From Centroberyx gerrardi (Eukaryota; Chordata; Actinopteri; Beryciformes; Berycidae): a stretch of DNA of 64,000 nucleotides. Each line of letters starts with the position of its first letter. Position 1 is the first letter of the stretch. The notes beneath the pieces were generated by a model. The model saw only the letters and a program-made list of their open reading frames with translations. It was not told the origin of the DNA and did no database searches. Below, piece by piece: positions 24,080-37,035 of this stretch. A program made the position numbers and the translations under genes. The DNA is taken from the NCBI RefSeq assembly GCF_048128805.1, contig NC_136020.1, forward strand, positions 11,861,653 to 11,925,652, read 5' to 3'.

Positions 24080-25223
24080 TAGGGAGATGGAGGCGTCGCG
24101 GACCCCGCTGAGCGAGGCAGAGTTTGAGGAGATCATGAACAGGAACAGAGCCATCTCCTCCAGCGCCATATCTAGAGCGGTGTCTGACGCCAGCGCAGGT
24201 AACACACGCACTGAGACACATGACACAGAGATACATACCACAGACGCGCACACATACATACCGCTGTTTGTCAGTAACACACAAACTGCGTGACTTGACA
24301 TAAACCCAGGCTTACTGCAGACTCGCCACTTTCTCTCTCTCTGTCTAGCTGACTATGGCAGTGCTATAGAGACCTTGGTGACAGCCATCAGTCTGATAAA
24401 GCAGTCTAAAGTGTCAGCTGATGACCGCTGTAAGGTCCTCATCAGTTCCCTGCAGGACTGTCTCCACGGAATCGAGTCAAAGAGTTACGGCTCCGCCTCC
24501 AGGTGAGAAGTAAAGCAGGTACCCAGACCTGCCTACCTGTATGCATTTTGTGTAGCAGCTCCATATTTGGACATCAGATTACGCTGTTGTTAATGTTAAA
24601 ACATGCTAAAAGAGGCCTAAAAAAATCACATTTTGGCATAAAGCTTGGGTGACAGTTGTTCAATGTTATTTTCCCATCCAAGCAGCGCTTTTGACTTTGG
24701 TAATCTCTTTGTTGTGGCTTATGTTTGTGTACTTACCAGCCACTTTTGCATTTTTTTAAGGAGAGTCAGTATTTTTGTGAGTAGTTGGTAGTAGTATTTT
24801 TACTCTGTGTATTCGGACATTAGGGAAGAAGAGAGGGAGACGTCACAAAACAGAAAGTTCTGGTGGGATTCAGTCCCAGGACAGTCGGGGTATGCCACCA
24901 TTTTTAGGACCATTTCTATTTGTTTAGTTGGTGAAATGGTGGATTCTTGGATTCAGCTGCTGTGGCCTCTGTGGATAGAGAGGATACTCTGATACCCAGA
25001 ACGTAACCTACGTATGTTTCTCTTTGTTTGTGCCAGGCGTGAGCGGTCCAGGGAACGTGACCACAGCCGATCCAGGGAGAAGAGCCGGCGCCACAAGTCC
25101 CGCAGTCGCGACCGGCACGAGGACTATTACCGAGAACGCAGCCGGGAGCGTGACCGCCACCGTGAGAGGGACCGGGATCGAGACCGGGAGAGAGAGAGGG
25201 AGAGGGAGTACCGACACCGCTAG
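14654..25223 (+). CDS. cpsf6: Cleavage and polyadenylation specificity factor subunit 6 (CFIm68), complete
   Basis: Exons: 14654-14713, 16451-16660, 16979-17082, 17587-17732, 18310-18486, 20285-20392 (cassette), 22518-23016, 24083-24198, 24349-24502, 25037-25223. Total is 586 residues with the cassette or 550 without; human isoforms are 588 and 551. The protein starts [20 protein letters not shown]. It has an RRM from about residue 80 ([12 protein letters not shown]...KGFALVCVG), a glycine-rich segment, a long proline-rich region with the FG motif ([11 protein letters not shown]), then [20 protein letters not shown] and an RS/RD/RE-rich tail ending REYRHR. CPSF6 pairs with NUDT21 (CFIm25) to bind UGUA elements and steer poly(A) site choice. 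The RS domain binds Fip1 and transportin-3. Identity is very high throughout. Confidence 0.98.
18310..18486 (+). other. cpsf6: cpsf6 exon 5, glycine/arginine-rich segment
   Basis: Encodes [20 protein letters not shown] followed by [21 protein letters not shown] and a second Gly/Pro run. The GRGRGR cluster is the GAR motif methylated in mammals. The donor G|gttagt lies inside a sequence nearly identical to part of exon 7 (see findings). It joins in phase 1 to either the cassette or exon 7. Confidence 0.9.
20285..20392 (+). other. cpsf6: cpsf6 36-codon cassette exon
   Basis: The acceptor ccccattag is followed by 108 nt in phase 1 and a gtgaaa donor. It encodes [20 protein letters not shown] then [16 protein letters not shown]. 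Inclusion or skipping both keep the frame. Mammalian CPSF6 is known as 551- and 588-residue forms that differ by a 37-residue cassette in the same position, so this is its fish counterpart. A (GATT/GATC)n run at 20403-20441 follows the donor closely. Confidence 0.85.
22280..22400. repeat. Fragment of the taactttttggtctac inverted-repeat family
   Basis: Contains ccaaaattcaccc, ttaccagccaacta and aattttctgaatagaa in the same order as the left arm of the element at 26042-26353, then gttaccagcagcagtggctgg. It lies in the cpsf6 intron before exon 7 and is degraded. Confidence 0.4.
23352..23480 (+). repeat. Teleost interspersed repeat fragment (tttgtatagcgcttttcaa type)
   Basis: The words gatttgtatagcgctttt and caaagacgcttcacagc are typical of a retroposon-derived tail found widely in fish genomes, preceded by an (AAT)n run. 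Recognised from memory; class not certain. Confidence 0.4.
24042..24082 (+). repeat. cpsf6: (TG)17 T5 AG acceptor of cpsf6 exon 8
   Basis: Seventeen TG units run from 24042 to 24075, then five T, then AG directly before exon 24083-24198. This is the whole polypyrimidine region of the intron; no other pyrimidine tract precedes the exon. Confidence 0.9.
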
Positions 25224-26041
25224 ACCAGAGGGGAGAGGAGGGGAGGTGTGTATGAATATTACATTTTTTTCCGCATTTTGTCTTCTTCTGTTCTGTCAGT
25301 TTCTCTCTCCTGTCTTCTTTATCACTACTTTCATGTCCCAGACCTGGGCTGAGCCAGGCTGGTCCAGGCACAACTAAACTAAACTTCATGGCAAGAGGAG
25401 AGACCACCAGTCTTCAACCTCAAAAAGTCCTCTCTTTGATTGCTCACCTCCTCTCTCCTCTCTCCTCCTTGCCTCCTCACCAAGATTCATTGGATTTGAG
25501 CCTCTAGTAGAGCAGTGTTTCTCAACTGGAGGCCCAACAGTGAGGCACCAGACTTTTTGAAACAGATGTGTTCCCACAAAAAACATCCTGTCAAAATGTG
25601 ATGTAGTGAGGATGCAGGTGTGCATTGTTGTTTTATCCTCCAGTATAAGGGAAACCCTTGAGGAAAAATGATTTCTTTGCAGTCAAGGTAGAGTTAAAAT
25701 TTCTGTGTGCCAATGAGTGCATTGGCTTCCTGGCAAAGCTTTTGAAATTTCAAAGGAGAGAAGAGGTAAGCAAGGAAAGACTTTTGAGACTCAATCCTTT
25801 CATGGTTTCAGGTAGGTGTAAGGTAAGTCTGCTCTTCTCCACGTTTCATTATCACTGATCTGCTGTTTATATGGTGTGTGTATTTATACACATTTCATGT
25901 GTTTCACTATGCTGCTTTGTACAAAGGGACCTTGTAAGAGTTTGTATCTATACTGTAGTTTTCTATCAACTCTCTCCCAAAATCAAAAAAAAAACCTGCA
26001 CCATTGATAGTTATTTGTAAATTGACTTTGTGGATGCATTG

Positions 26042-26353
26042 TAACTTTTTGGTCTACAGGCCACAGTGGCTGGTACATTCCAAAATTCACCAGCCACCTA
26101 CTCTGTTTTTACTCTGTTTTATCAGCCAAGTAGAATTTCAGAGTAGAATAGTGAATTCTCTAAGAGATAGGATGAACTTGTGCAAGGCTGGAAATCACCA
26201 CCAACCAAATGCCGGTAAATGGATTGGATGGTAACCATCTATCATTTAGAGGTCCTGTGCTAATCTTAAAATCTATTTGGCTGGTAAAAGAGGGGAAATG
26301 GCTGGTAAATTTGGGGATGTACCAGCGACTTTGGCCAGTAGACAAAAAAGTTA
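26042..26353. mobile_element. Inverted-repeat DNA element, about 310 bp
   Basis: Left arm taactttttggtctacaggc continues ccacagtggctggtac, aaattcaccagcca and atcagccaagtaga. The right arm, read in reverse complement, gives taacttttttgtctactggc, then caaagtcgctggtac, aaatttaccagcca and taccagccaaatag. The arms match for about 80 bp with scattered differences. There is no coding capacity. Related copies are at 22280-22400 and 51595-51752. Confidence 0.7.
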
Positions 26354-27821
26354 GTTTTCTGGCTTGAATGTATGTGAGGTAATGGTTTCTCTAAGTGTAT
26401 TTGACCGTGACTTGGTTTGTCAGTGTGCTTCTGAGAAAGGTTGGTTGAGTGATTGTCAGGTTTCAGATGTCATAGCATTCCACAGTCATTTGTGACAGTA
26501 CAGATTTAGCATTTTGCCTTGATGCTTGTTCCGTATATTCAAATTAAATTGTATTTTTAGAAAATATATGCCAATGCTCAACTGCATTTTTTTTAATGGA
26601 GCAACACATTAAATGTTCAATTCATTGAAAAAAGTTGGTAGATCTCTACTTTGACATGTACATCTGTTTTTAAGAACACTAGTATTGCATTGGAATACTT
26701 AAAAAAATCTGAAAGTTTGTGGTTACTGCTTTAACTTCATGTAGTAATTTATGCACTGAGACCAGTAATATTAGCATTGTCTTGAATACTGATGTAGCTT
26801 GTTTTGAGAGCCCCAAATCAATTTGGATACTTTTGTTTTGAAAACCTGCCAAATGTATTAGCTATGTTGTGTATACATTGCCATCGATTTTAATTTGAAA
26901 ACTTGGAATATCATTGTCATTTTATCATACTGTCAAGAGCAAGTGAGAATTGACTATCAAACCATGTCAATATTTGATGGTTTTTTGGACAAAGAAAAAT
27001 TTGACAATGTGATTATGCTACATGTACATGTCAGTAATATAGCTTGACAATCTGTGTTTTTGTGTAGTCGAGTATTGTTAGTATAGAGTGTTGCTCATTT
27101 TGCTGCCATTACACCTCAAGTCAAAGGGGTTGAAGTGAAGTTAAAACAAAATTATTTACACCACTTTATACCAATGTCCTCTCATAACTTATTCTGGATC
27201 ATAATGTGGAGTCCAAATCTTGCAATTATGCAAAATGTCACTCAGATTGCAGTTGTTTTTGAGCCAAAACGGGTTTAAAAGTAAACATTTCGCTGCCCTT
27301 CCCATATTTTCCCAAGGCAATGAATTGATGATTTAATTGTAATCTGTTTTAGTAGTATATCACTGGTATATTAGCAAGAGTATATTACTGTGTAAAGGTG
27401 GTGATGACAGTGGGGAGAGTGAAACCTAGAATCAGAATAGCCCTTTTCAAATCCCCATGTGTACCCAGTAAACAAATGTTTGTGCCGCTCACCAGGCCAT
27501 CATTAAAAACAAAATTTATTTGAGCTGCCTGGTTCAATGCAACCTAAATTACACAAAATAAATCCTAACCATTATCTTATTGTGACAACTTGTAAATGAA
27601 ATTTAAATGAAAGTGAAAATACTAATTAAAACTGTCAATGATTTTCAGTTTCAAAGCAAACATGTAAGGGGTGATTTGACATTGACTGTGATACATATGG
27701 AGAGTCTGAAATATCGGTATTTAGTTCTTTCTTTGCTTCTCATCTTGTATGTATTTCAGAAATGATTACAGATTATGGTACAGTAGATCAAGGAAATAAG
27801 CATGGCGTTCCAATAATTAGA

Positions 27822-28015
27822 CTATAGATCAAACTTGGGTCAATTACTAATTAAAATCCCCTAAAAAACATTGATTTGCTTGGCCCTCCCTAGAGGGAAA
27901 GATGGGCGGGATTTATATTTTTTGGATTGGTTCTATTATTCCAGATAAGTCCACCACAGATACGAAATTGAATCAATTTTAAATAGTAAATCGACCCAGG
28001 TTGGCTAGAGATCAT
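27822..28015. mobile_element. Possible 190-bp inverted-repeat element
   Basis: The left end has gatcaaacttgggtcaatta; the right end in reverse complement has gatctctagccaacctgggt followed by cga. The match is short and imperfect (about 20 bases). Confidence 0.35.
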
Positions 28016-29255
28016 AACAAAATTGTTTCCCAGTGTCTTGCTTCATAGATTTGACAGCTGGTTGTGATTTTGTTGGCTTGTTGGTGTTTTTCAAATGGTA
28101 AATGGTTTGTAGGATGACTTTTCTTCTGTGAGTGAAACTACTTAACTCTAGCTTGTATATAATTATTTTAGGTACCAGCTTGTCTCTTGAATGTCATGTT
28201 TTGCTTACAAATGACATGTAGATGAATACTTTTCAGGCTAATGTTGTAACATTTACTGGTGTTTCTCATGGCAATTTAGCATTTCACAAAGCATTTTATA
28301 TAATCTTTGTGTTGAGATGCTTTTCCCCACCGTGTTACTTGCGTGTAGATATTTGATAACATGGTAAATCCTGACAATTTTTGGAATTGCAATTGAGTAT
28401 CGGTGTTGAACGTTTTTGTGTTATCTTGAGGTCTTTCCCACCCAAGGCACTATAGAAATTGTTTTGTGTTATGTACAAACCATTCCTTGGAACAGGTTGA
28501 GTTAAAGGAGTAGGCCATTTATTGTGCATTGTTTTACAAGGCTTCTCTTGCTTTTATAAAATGGCTAGTTGAACAGTAGCATGACAAACTTGAATTGCTC
28601 TTCTGTTTACAGATTACAGTGGCCCTGCAGCAACTTTCTACGTTAACACTTCTCCCCAACTAATATTTCTCAAAATAAGTTCCTTAGTCTCATCAGAGAA
28701 GGTAGAAAATTGCCTTGTAAGTAACTCAGCTCCATAATTCAAGAGAATCGAAGCTATATTTCCAACACAAGTGTGAGAGGTGAACTTCAGCTGAAATCAA
28801 TTTTGTTCACTCTTGCTATCACTCCACCATAATTTCTTAACCTAGCAGTGCACACAGAGCATGGAATAGTTCCTATATATTCAAACTTTTGTATACATTT
28901 GTTTCATGATTAGTGTCTACTTTTTCATCATTTAACTCATTTAGTTTGTATACTGCTTTATGCTGAGGAATATTAGCTGGGGTGTTGTCTTAGCTTGTGG
29001 AGTTGCTGCAGGAATACTGTTTGCCATTCGGTAACAAAAGCACGGTGGATTCTGTGTCCTTGAGCTAGCTACTTTGAAAGCAAGAGAACCATTGTAAAAG
29101 AAGGTAAAATGGATGTCTTATTCCTTAGAGAACCTTTCAAATGATGGCCATAGTGTAGAATCATGCTAATCTTCATCTGCCAACTTTAGCTAAGTTGATC
29201 TTTACTCTGTTCAAGTCCATTCTGCCATTGCTACAAAGCAACTCAGTGAAAGTAA

Positions 29256-29470
29256 GGCTGCGTGTCCACCGGGAACCTCTTTACAACACAGGTTTCTTCT
29301 AGTTTTCAGTGGAAAGGATGTGTGTAGTAGATGGGTTCAAAATATTTGAACTTAGCAATAGAGCACAGAGTTTTCAACAGTAGCGAAGCAACAGCATTAG
29401 CCACAACTAGCACTTTCACATGCATCTCTTTAGCTCTGTTAGATAAGAGATCCCCAGTGGACACGAGGCC
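29256..29470. mobile_element. Possible 215-bp inverted-repeat element
   Basis: The left end ggctgcgtgtccaccggg pairs with the right end cccagtggacacgaggcc with two mismatches over 18 bases. The interior is non-coding. Confidence 0.5.
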
Positions 29471-32355
29471 GAACAATTTTTGATAATATGTAGACAGTAT
29501 AAAGACGTAATTGCTAAGGTGTAAGCTAATGGGGATCTCATTAAAGATTGTTGCCCTTTTTCACCTTTTTATTTTTACAAAAATGTTTCTTGCAGTGTGA
29601 ATGAAATGACCAGAGAATATATGGAAGTGGAGAAAAATGTTCATTGTAACATTTTTAAGGCCAAACATGTCCATTCTGTAAAATTAGTCTTTTCCTGTAC
29701 ATGCAGTTGGTCTGATATCACAAAGAGCATGTTTTTAATCAGGGAAAAGAGCTGATCAGGATTGAGTCCCAAATATATTGCTTGTATTCCTGATGATGAT
29801 AATGCTGTCCGTGCCATGTCTCTTGTGTCCACAGATATGCTTTAACACTGTTTTATCTGTTCATATAGCCATGGGGGAGCGCACAGTGTTTGTACCAGGC
29901 AGAAATGACTTTATGATGCTCTCTCTCCAGTCTGTCTGTAGGTGTGTGTGTGCTGGGGATCGCAGCCCTGATGTCCTGATCAAACGAGCATAATCTTTGC
30001 TCATGTCAAACCTGGGTCAAACAGGGTTTAGAATCCTTTCTGATGACATGGGAAGTGTTTGAGTCACCTGTAGCTGTCGGCCAAAGGTGTGGGGTCAGCA
30101 CATTTTGGACAAGTCCAAAGTATTTGGGTGGGTTTCAGAGGAAAGTCAGGAAATGGACATTCACACCCATTTCATGTTAGTGTAGAAATGCAGAGTGAAG
30201 CACACGCGCAATCAATAAAATCTGCTTCTCCATTCCAAGAAACCGTAGAGTCACAATTTCTTTGACCCTGAGAGATGGCCTGAAGTCAAGATGTAAAATA
30301 TTAAGCAGTAAATTACATTCTTGCAGTAAGTGTAATGTTTAGAATAACCTTAAATTCCTAGGACATTACATTAAACAAATCTACAATGTCCAAATATGAA
30401 ATTGTAAAATGGTAAATGTGTAGGATCTCAGGCTGTTCTGTGGTATACTTTGTGGCAGGTGAACTCATTTGAAATCATTACCTGTCTAAAAGGATTTGAT
30501 GGACTGTTTGACCCTGGTTTGGCTGTAGCTTGTTCTGTTTCCATGCTGTATTGATTGACACACTGCTACACACCATAATGTTTTCTATGAACCACCCACC
30601 AGTAGTCACAGCAGCCAGATTTATACATTTCTATAACCATAACAGTTTCCTTACATGAATCTAAAATGATGAATGTTTAATGTCCCGCATGATTGTACAT
30701 TAGTATAATCATAGAATGCAATGATAGAATGATACAATTTGCCCATTACCTCAAGTTCAAATGATTCCCATTGCACTTGTACTGGATGTTGTAGTCCAGA
30801 GTTGAGATAGTTCACAGAGGGGTGGGTGGGACTTTTGCTTCTTTGTTCTATGAAGTGTTGGTATTGTCTGATTCACTCAAATGTTCATGTCTCCAACCAT
30901 GCACCATGTAATACCAAAACCTTTCTATGGCCAGTACTTAACCAATTTAAACGAGTATTTCTGTTTTTGGCCCATGAAAAGTCAAACTCTTTCTATAAAT
31001 ATACTGAACTAATTCACTCTGGTTTCTCTTAACTTTGAGACAAAAATGTTCTGTGTAAATACCAATTCAACTTGGCATCTCTGCACCATATAAGCAAAAC
31101 CTTGTCACCAACACATTTCATTTGAAATTAGTCTATACTTGAAATTACCCTTAACTTGAAATGACTTTTATATTGGAACTGTTCAGCTGCAAAATCAAGT
31201 AATCAAGGTAATTTTTCTGTTTGGGATGGGAGGGACAACATCTGTACCTGGTGGATGGGTTGAGAGGGTTTTAAATGAGAGGAAATTAATGAAGTCACTG
31301 TAGCATTGTTGACAATCTACTTCAAATTGCAATAACAGTCTATTACCATTTATAGTTATGATGAAGATGCTGCCTTTCCAATGACCTGTATCTTGCATGC
31401 TGGACTTGTCTTTCTCATTGAACAGTAGAATAATTTGGGTGTTATACACTGGAACTGTGTTGACCAGACCATACGGGTTACCTTAAAGCGCCTTTGCATT
31501 AAGATGATTGTTTTCTCCATTATCAATCTATGTAACAATCTCGTTATGCTTAGAAACCCTACCACTGGACTGTTGTGGCAAATTCTCACTTCTGGTGTTA
31601 GGTGCGTCCCATTCTCTTTGTAGTTAGTTAGTACAGTCGCTCTTGTCCTTTCTGTCTCTTCCTTCTGTGGTGCTTAATTTCCTGAAAACCAATTTGTTAT
31701 GTTACAGTTTAGTTTGTATTGCCCCTCCCATGCACCCTTTCCTCAAATGATACCTCGACATTATGAGTTTTAGTGAGCAGTTTTCCTTCAGAAGGCATTT
31801 ATCGCAAAGTTTGGGAACTGGATTCTCGTTTGGTTTTTCAGTCAGCAGAAAGATGGCATGTTATTGCTGTTCTTAGAGTAGCTTAGAATGAAAAATACAA
31901 GAAACATTCTGCTATAGAGTGACCCTCGAAGAAAAATAAATGCTAAAATTCATAATGTCAAAACACTATAAAACTTAATATAGCCATGCATTTGCTTCAA
32001 CAACAAAAACCGAGAGGATTTTAGAACTTTTTTCAGTACTCATTTAAAAGACCTCAGAGAAAATAAAGGACAAATGGGAGGGAGCAACTCTTTTAGAAAA
32101 CTGATCTTGGTAGGAAAAACAGCATTTTAACCGTTCTCACCCCTTCGCAATATTTAACACTCTCACTCCGATGAGATTTCAAGATGTAATCTTTGCGAAA
32201 CACCTACTTTGATCTCTTGGCTAGTTTCAGTGTAGGTAGATACATATGTAATGCTTTCACTCTACATGTAAGAGTTGGCCTTACCCCCCTAAAATATGCA
32301 GCTAATCAGAGGGTACATTTGATATTTTGTGCTGATGTCAGAAAACTGACCCTGT

Positions 32356-32967
32356 TAAGCCGGGCACACAACTACACGACGAAGCTCATTAAGTTACAGC
32401 GGACAAAGAGCCAATCTGATCCGGACTTTGATGACCCAGAATTTTCGAACATTTGATTTTGTCTACATCGCACTCCTAGTAAGATTTACGAGTTTTCAGA
32501 GTGGTGAGCAGCAATAGCCAATGAGAGCTCGCTCGGGAGCAGCGTGAACATCAAACAATGCACAGTCTAGCGAGCTCTTTTGATTGGATTTGATTTGGAC
32601 TTCATTTGTCGGACTTTACAGTTTATGTTCAACACTTTGCAGAACAGACGGCACATGCTGCCTCCTTTTCCCCAACCATTCTCTACTCCAAATTCAGCAC
32701 CTAGCCCTCTAGTTTCTTTTTCTTTTTTGGTACAAATGAGTGTCACAGTCACATTTAACATTGGTTTTCGCGAGACAGCAGGGTATCTAGATCTTTCATA
32801 ACCAAATCCAAGTGAAGGATCTTTTAATGTGACCCACATCTTTGGCACATTAAGTGTGCGCACCACTACATCAGCAAGACAAGAAAATACAGGAAAGGAG
32901 GTCACTTAATGTGAGCGGTACAGAGCTCTTAGGTTTTTGACAATCATGTAGTGTGTGCTCGGCTTTA
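32356..32967. mobile_element. Possible 612-bp inverted-repeat element
   Basis: The left end ttaagccgggcacacaacta pairs with the reverse complement of the right end, taaagccgagcacacactac. About 17 of 20 positions agree. The interior includes agccaatgagagctcgctcg and no transposase. Confidence 0.55.
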
Positions 32968-34447
32968 GGTGCACAGCCCCTTGTTTTGGGATGCACATGT
33001 AAACCAAAATACATTACTTAGTTGTGGCAGGAGAAAACTGCCGGGTAAAGTGCTTGCTGTCACCTACGTTTTATAACTAGTCAGTGACCGTTCGTCAAAG
33101 ATGTGCCGTCTTGTCGGCTAAGGCCAGTAGGCTAGCTTAGCTAAATTACAGCAGCCTTCTTTAGTAACTTAAATCTCGAAGGTTTTGTGAATAGATGTAA
33201 ACCAAATATTGTCATTGGTATGTTAAAAGAGTTTTTCTTTTTACAACAGTAGAAGTGTATTCTGTCCTAAATGAGTGAAGTAGTAAACTGCCTTCATATG
33301 TCGCATTTACATGTACGAATGAAATGTATGTATAAGAACCTGGCCTCTATTTTTACACCAAAAAAGAACTGTAGCATTTACAAAATTGCCTTCTGTTAAA
33401 TTAATGATATTATTTAACCATAGCTTGGTGTTAAGCCCCCAAATTGTGTGTGTGCGATGTTGTAGCAATAACTTGCCAAACTATGACCCCAAAACTGAGC
33501 TGCGCAGTGAAATTAGTTTGCATAATTTTTGCCATTGCAGTTTTGTAAAATAGAGGTTCAAAACACACCACAAACAAAATCTTAGTCTATTTTCTTCATT
33601 CCATCCTTGAATGTGGAATCCAAATCACACTATAGACGATTCAACAGTAAAAAAGACCAACTGCTTCATTGTTCCAAGTCTTTAGATATAAATTGGATAT
33701 ATGGACGGTATTCCCTGTCTGTCAAAAGTGCTTCATGAGAATGCAACCACATGTAAGCAACAATAGACAGAGGTACTTAATATGCATATCAGCAATACCA
33801 TGGCCATATCGTAGGAACAGTTATTTAAAAAAAAAAAAATACAGAATTGTTGAATTTTGCATGGCACATTTAAATGCCATTGGGTATAGGTGGAGACTGG
33901 ACTGAATATAGTGGTAATTTATTCATGTGTGGACATTTTGCAGATAGATTTCTCTTTTGCTTCTCAGATTTCTGCTGTTCAAGTTTGCATGACATGTTTC
34001 TCTGTGTGTCTTTGCCAGGGTTGGGGGCAATACACAGTCAGCTCAACATGTAAAGACAAACTGCAATAGATGTGCCAATAACGGTGCATTCATTCTGTTA
34101 TTTATTAATAGGCTGGATTTGCACGGGCACATTTTTACAGATTCCAGGTTGTTAGATGTATAATTATTTATGTCTAATCGGAGGTGGCCATTTTCCTTCC
34201 TTTTTCATGCAATTTTTTCCTCTCCTGATCACACAACCCTTGTGCAGTGTTGTCAAAGTGTTCAGTAATTGAATTTGGGGGATCTCATTCCTGCATTGAT
34301 TGAATTGAAAGTGAATTGAACCCAGCCCTGGTGTCCACTATGTACGTGTAGTCTAGAGGTTTAATGGTGAAAAAGAAAAATGAGCAAAGTGTTTACTGTT
34401 GGGCTGCCTCGAAACCAAACTCCACCCTTCGTTTTGACACCTTTCAG

Positions 34448-35105
34448 CTAACGAGGATCAAGGAAGGATGGAAGGAAAACAAGGAACAAATTCAGTGCGA
34501 CACCACCGCCCCACCCTGCATGACCGGACAGGATTGCAACCTCGGCCACCGCCTCTTCCTCCACCCCTCCATCTCTCCTCTCCTTCTCCTCCACCCATCC
34601 TCCTCTCTCTGTCTGTCCATCTTGTCTGCCTGGCTAGGAACAGTGGATGGAAGGCCCTCACCTGTGTAAGGCTATGTTATCAAAACATCTATACTCATGG
34701 TAACTAAAGATGAAAAAACAAAAAAACAACTTTCCGACAAGCTCTTTTATTTTTATGATGTTTTATTTGATATGAAAAAGATGAGTTCGTGTGATGCTTT
34801 TTCGCAACGTAACGAGAAGATTAAATGGCCTGCACGATCCGCAACATAAAAGACACACCCAACATGACAACATCCCGTTGTTTTTTTGTTTTGTTTTTTA
34901 TTTTTTTTTGCTCGCTGTAATGTGTACATTTGTCAGTTTAGGAATCATTGTTTGTATAGGGTACCTGTTTTTGATCTTTTCTCCCCACCCCCCTCTTGTT
35001 CCCATTTATTCTTTTCATGGTTAGGATAATGTTTGTAAATGTCTCTCTGCTTTTGATGATAAAAACTAGATTGTGTTGTAATAAAAAAGGTTTACTGAGG
35101 TCCAC
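34448..35105 (+). other. cpsf6: Candidate terminal 3'UTR exon of cpsf6 with poly(A) signal
   Basis: It begins behind a T-rich acceptor, has a purine-rich start (ctaacgaggatcaaggaagg), a CT-rich block at 34545-34625 and AT-rich remainder, and ends with AATAAA at 35080-35085. It has no sustained coding frame. Assignment to cpsf6 is inferred from strand and position; cDNA would settle it. Confidence 0.4.
35080..35085 (+). terminator. Candidate distal poly(A) signal
   Basis: AATAAA followed within 25 nt by aggtttactgaggtcc and T/G-rich sequence. Confidence 0.45.
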
Positions 35106-37035
35106 TCTGCATTTGGTGAATTCCTCTACATATTTGGCTCATTTATATTAAATGTATATGTTGTACTGCAAATCATTTTTCATATTGAATTTGTCTACAT
35201 TGAGATCACCTTTTAGCTGCTATCTGTTTTACTATAGGGCCTGTTATTGATCAAATTGAGCACCATTCACCAATGCCTGTTTTTCTTTGTTTTCTTTTTG
35301 TTTGTTTTTTTTCCTCAAATTGATAATACTTTTGCAAGGTACAATTAATGTCATATTTTGCAATGTGGGTTGATTGATGATGGCTCAGAAGATATTTAGA
35401 CTTTGAACCATTTTTTAAATGTATTTATCCACCTGCAATCCATCTATTTTAGCAGTTTTGGACTTCATCCCGTAACTGAAAACAGCCTCCATAACACTGC
35501 TGAGAAACTAGTTTCTCACCTTGAGTCATGGGTAATTGTGTTAAACAGCCATCACCAATTCATTGCAAAACCGAATTGTTTTTGATTTTTTTGGTTTTGT
35601 TCTGTTAATGTGAAATGCATACATTCTTAGACTTAATGCACTTCCCATCAAGCAACCATTTTCCAAATTTAAGTAAATGTACAATTTGTTTTGTGCTCCT
35701 ATGTTCCATACCTTAATTTAAGACTCCTCCCATATCTCACACCATGGAATGAAAATAATAAACAATTTTAAACTGTAATATTGTAAGGCACAAAATCAGC
35801 ACAACGTGGTTATGCATTTCCAAGATTAAACGCTAATTCTTTGCTGTTTTATATAACCAGTGCTGTCAAAATAGGTTAGTAAACACAACTCTTGATCAGC
35901 TTTCCCACAAAACCCTCTGCTAACATCCAACTTTACGGTCTAGTTCTTGTGTATATGATGAGTTTCACACAAGGTGTGCTGGAACTTAGCATTTGTCAAG
36001 CTTTTTGCCTTAAGGCTTGCTGTGCATTCAGGAGAACTGGGAACATGGAGATTTTTGTCCACAAAGTTACAAAGAAAGGAGAAAACAATATTGTCACCAG
36101 AGCCTGAACCAGGGTGTTGATAATTTACACTTGGCAAGTGTTTTACCCCCATTTCAGCTTCTCTTCACGACACTGTCAAGTCTTGAGGTCTAATATATCA
36201 GTATCATTGAGTCATCTTTGTTTTCATTGACAGTTTGATGAACTAACAGACATTGTGGCAGTTGAAATGGCGCTCAGTCAAGGGGAAAATCTGTCTTCCA
36301 AAAGAGCTTTGCTTATCGTAGTGTCAACTGTTCTTAACCTGAATGTCACTGCTGTCTGCTGAAAACCTAACTCAGTCTTTCTTGCATGACAGTTCAGATA
36401 GTCGTTTATGTTTTGGGTGAGTTTCCTGACACTTCAAAGATACATGGTTGTCTGGCAAAATGAGTATTTTTTATTTTTTTATTATTTTCTGAAAATGTTG
36501 CTTTTGGAGATGCATGATTTTCATCAGTAATATGTCAGTTAAAATCTTAACTTTCCTCTGAAGAATTTTGTTTTCACAAGGGGATGTATGTAATAATTGG
36601 TGTTAAGATGAGGGATGTCATCCCCACTCAATTCATGGTTACAGGAATAACTTTCCAAGCATTTATACAAACCACTATGATGCTAAAGTGTTTTATATTA
36701 CCAGATGTCAGCTGCTGTAAGGGAAACTCTTTTAAGTCACTGCTCAAACATCCTGGAAACTAAACTCTGTAAAAGAGTAACAAAACAAAATGTAAAGTGA
36801 GTTTTGATACAGAAACAACTAAAGTGAGAAAAAAGCAGATGGGGCAGTTATCTTTATGAAGAACCAAGTTCTGGCGCAACCTCAGTTCTCCCAATCTGCT
36901 TGTATTCAGTAGTGAAATAAATCAAAAACTTTGGAAACAATGGGCAATGTTAATGCAATTTAATTAAGATGTCTGTTAGTTGTCAACAAAATGAATGTAG
37001 CTGTGTGGCTGCCTTGATGTGACTTCTCTCCACAG
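35106..37035. other. Intergenic, no gene seen
   Basis: AT-rich single-copy-looking sequence. The only structure noted is a degraded relative of the 360-530 repeat at about 36405-36560. Confidence 0.6.

Larger units (their letters stand above)
25224..34447 (+). other. cpsf6: Region without coding exons; probable cpsf6 3'UTR intron
   Basis: Nothing protein-coding was recognised over 9.2 kb. A usable donor (gggag|gtgtgt) lies at 25246, 22 nt after the stop, and an acceptor (cacctttcag) at 34447. A final intron this close to the stop would escape nonsense-mediated decay. Alternatively the 3'UTR may simply continue and end at an early signal, for example AATAAA at 27558. The stretch also contains four inverted-repeat elements, listed separately. 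Confidence 0.35.

Noticed and set aside
34458-34707. Frames over the CT-rich block as a protein-coding exon
   Set aside because: Frames on both strands are equally open across a simple CT/CCT tract and match nothing; more likely 3'UTR.
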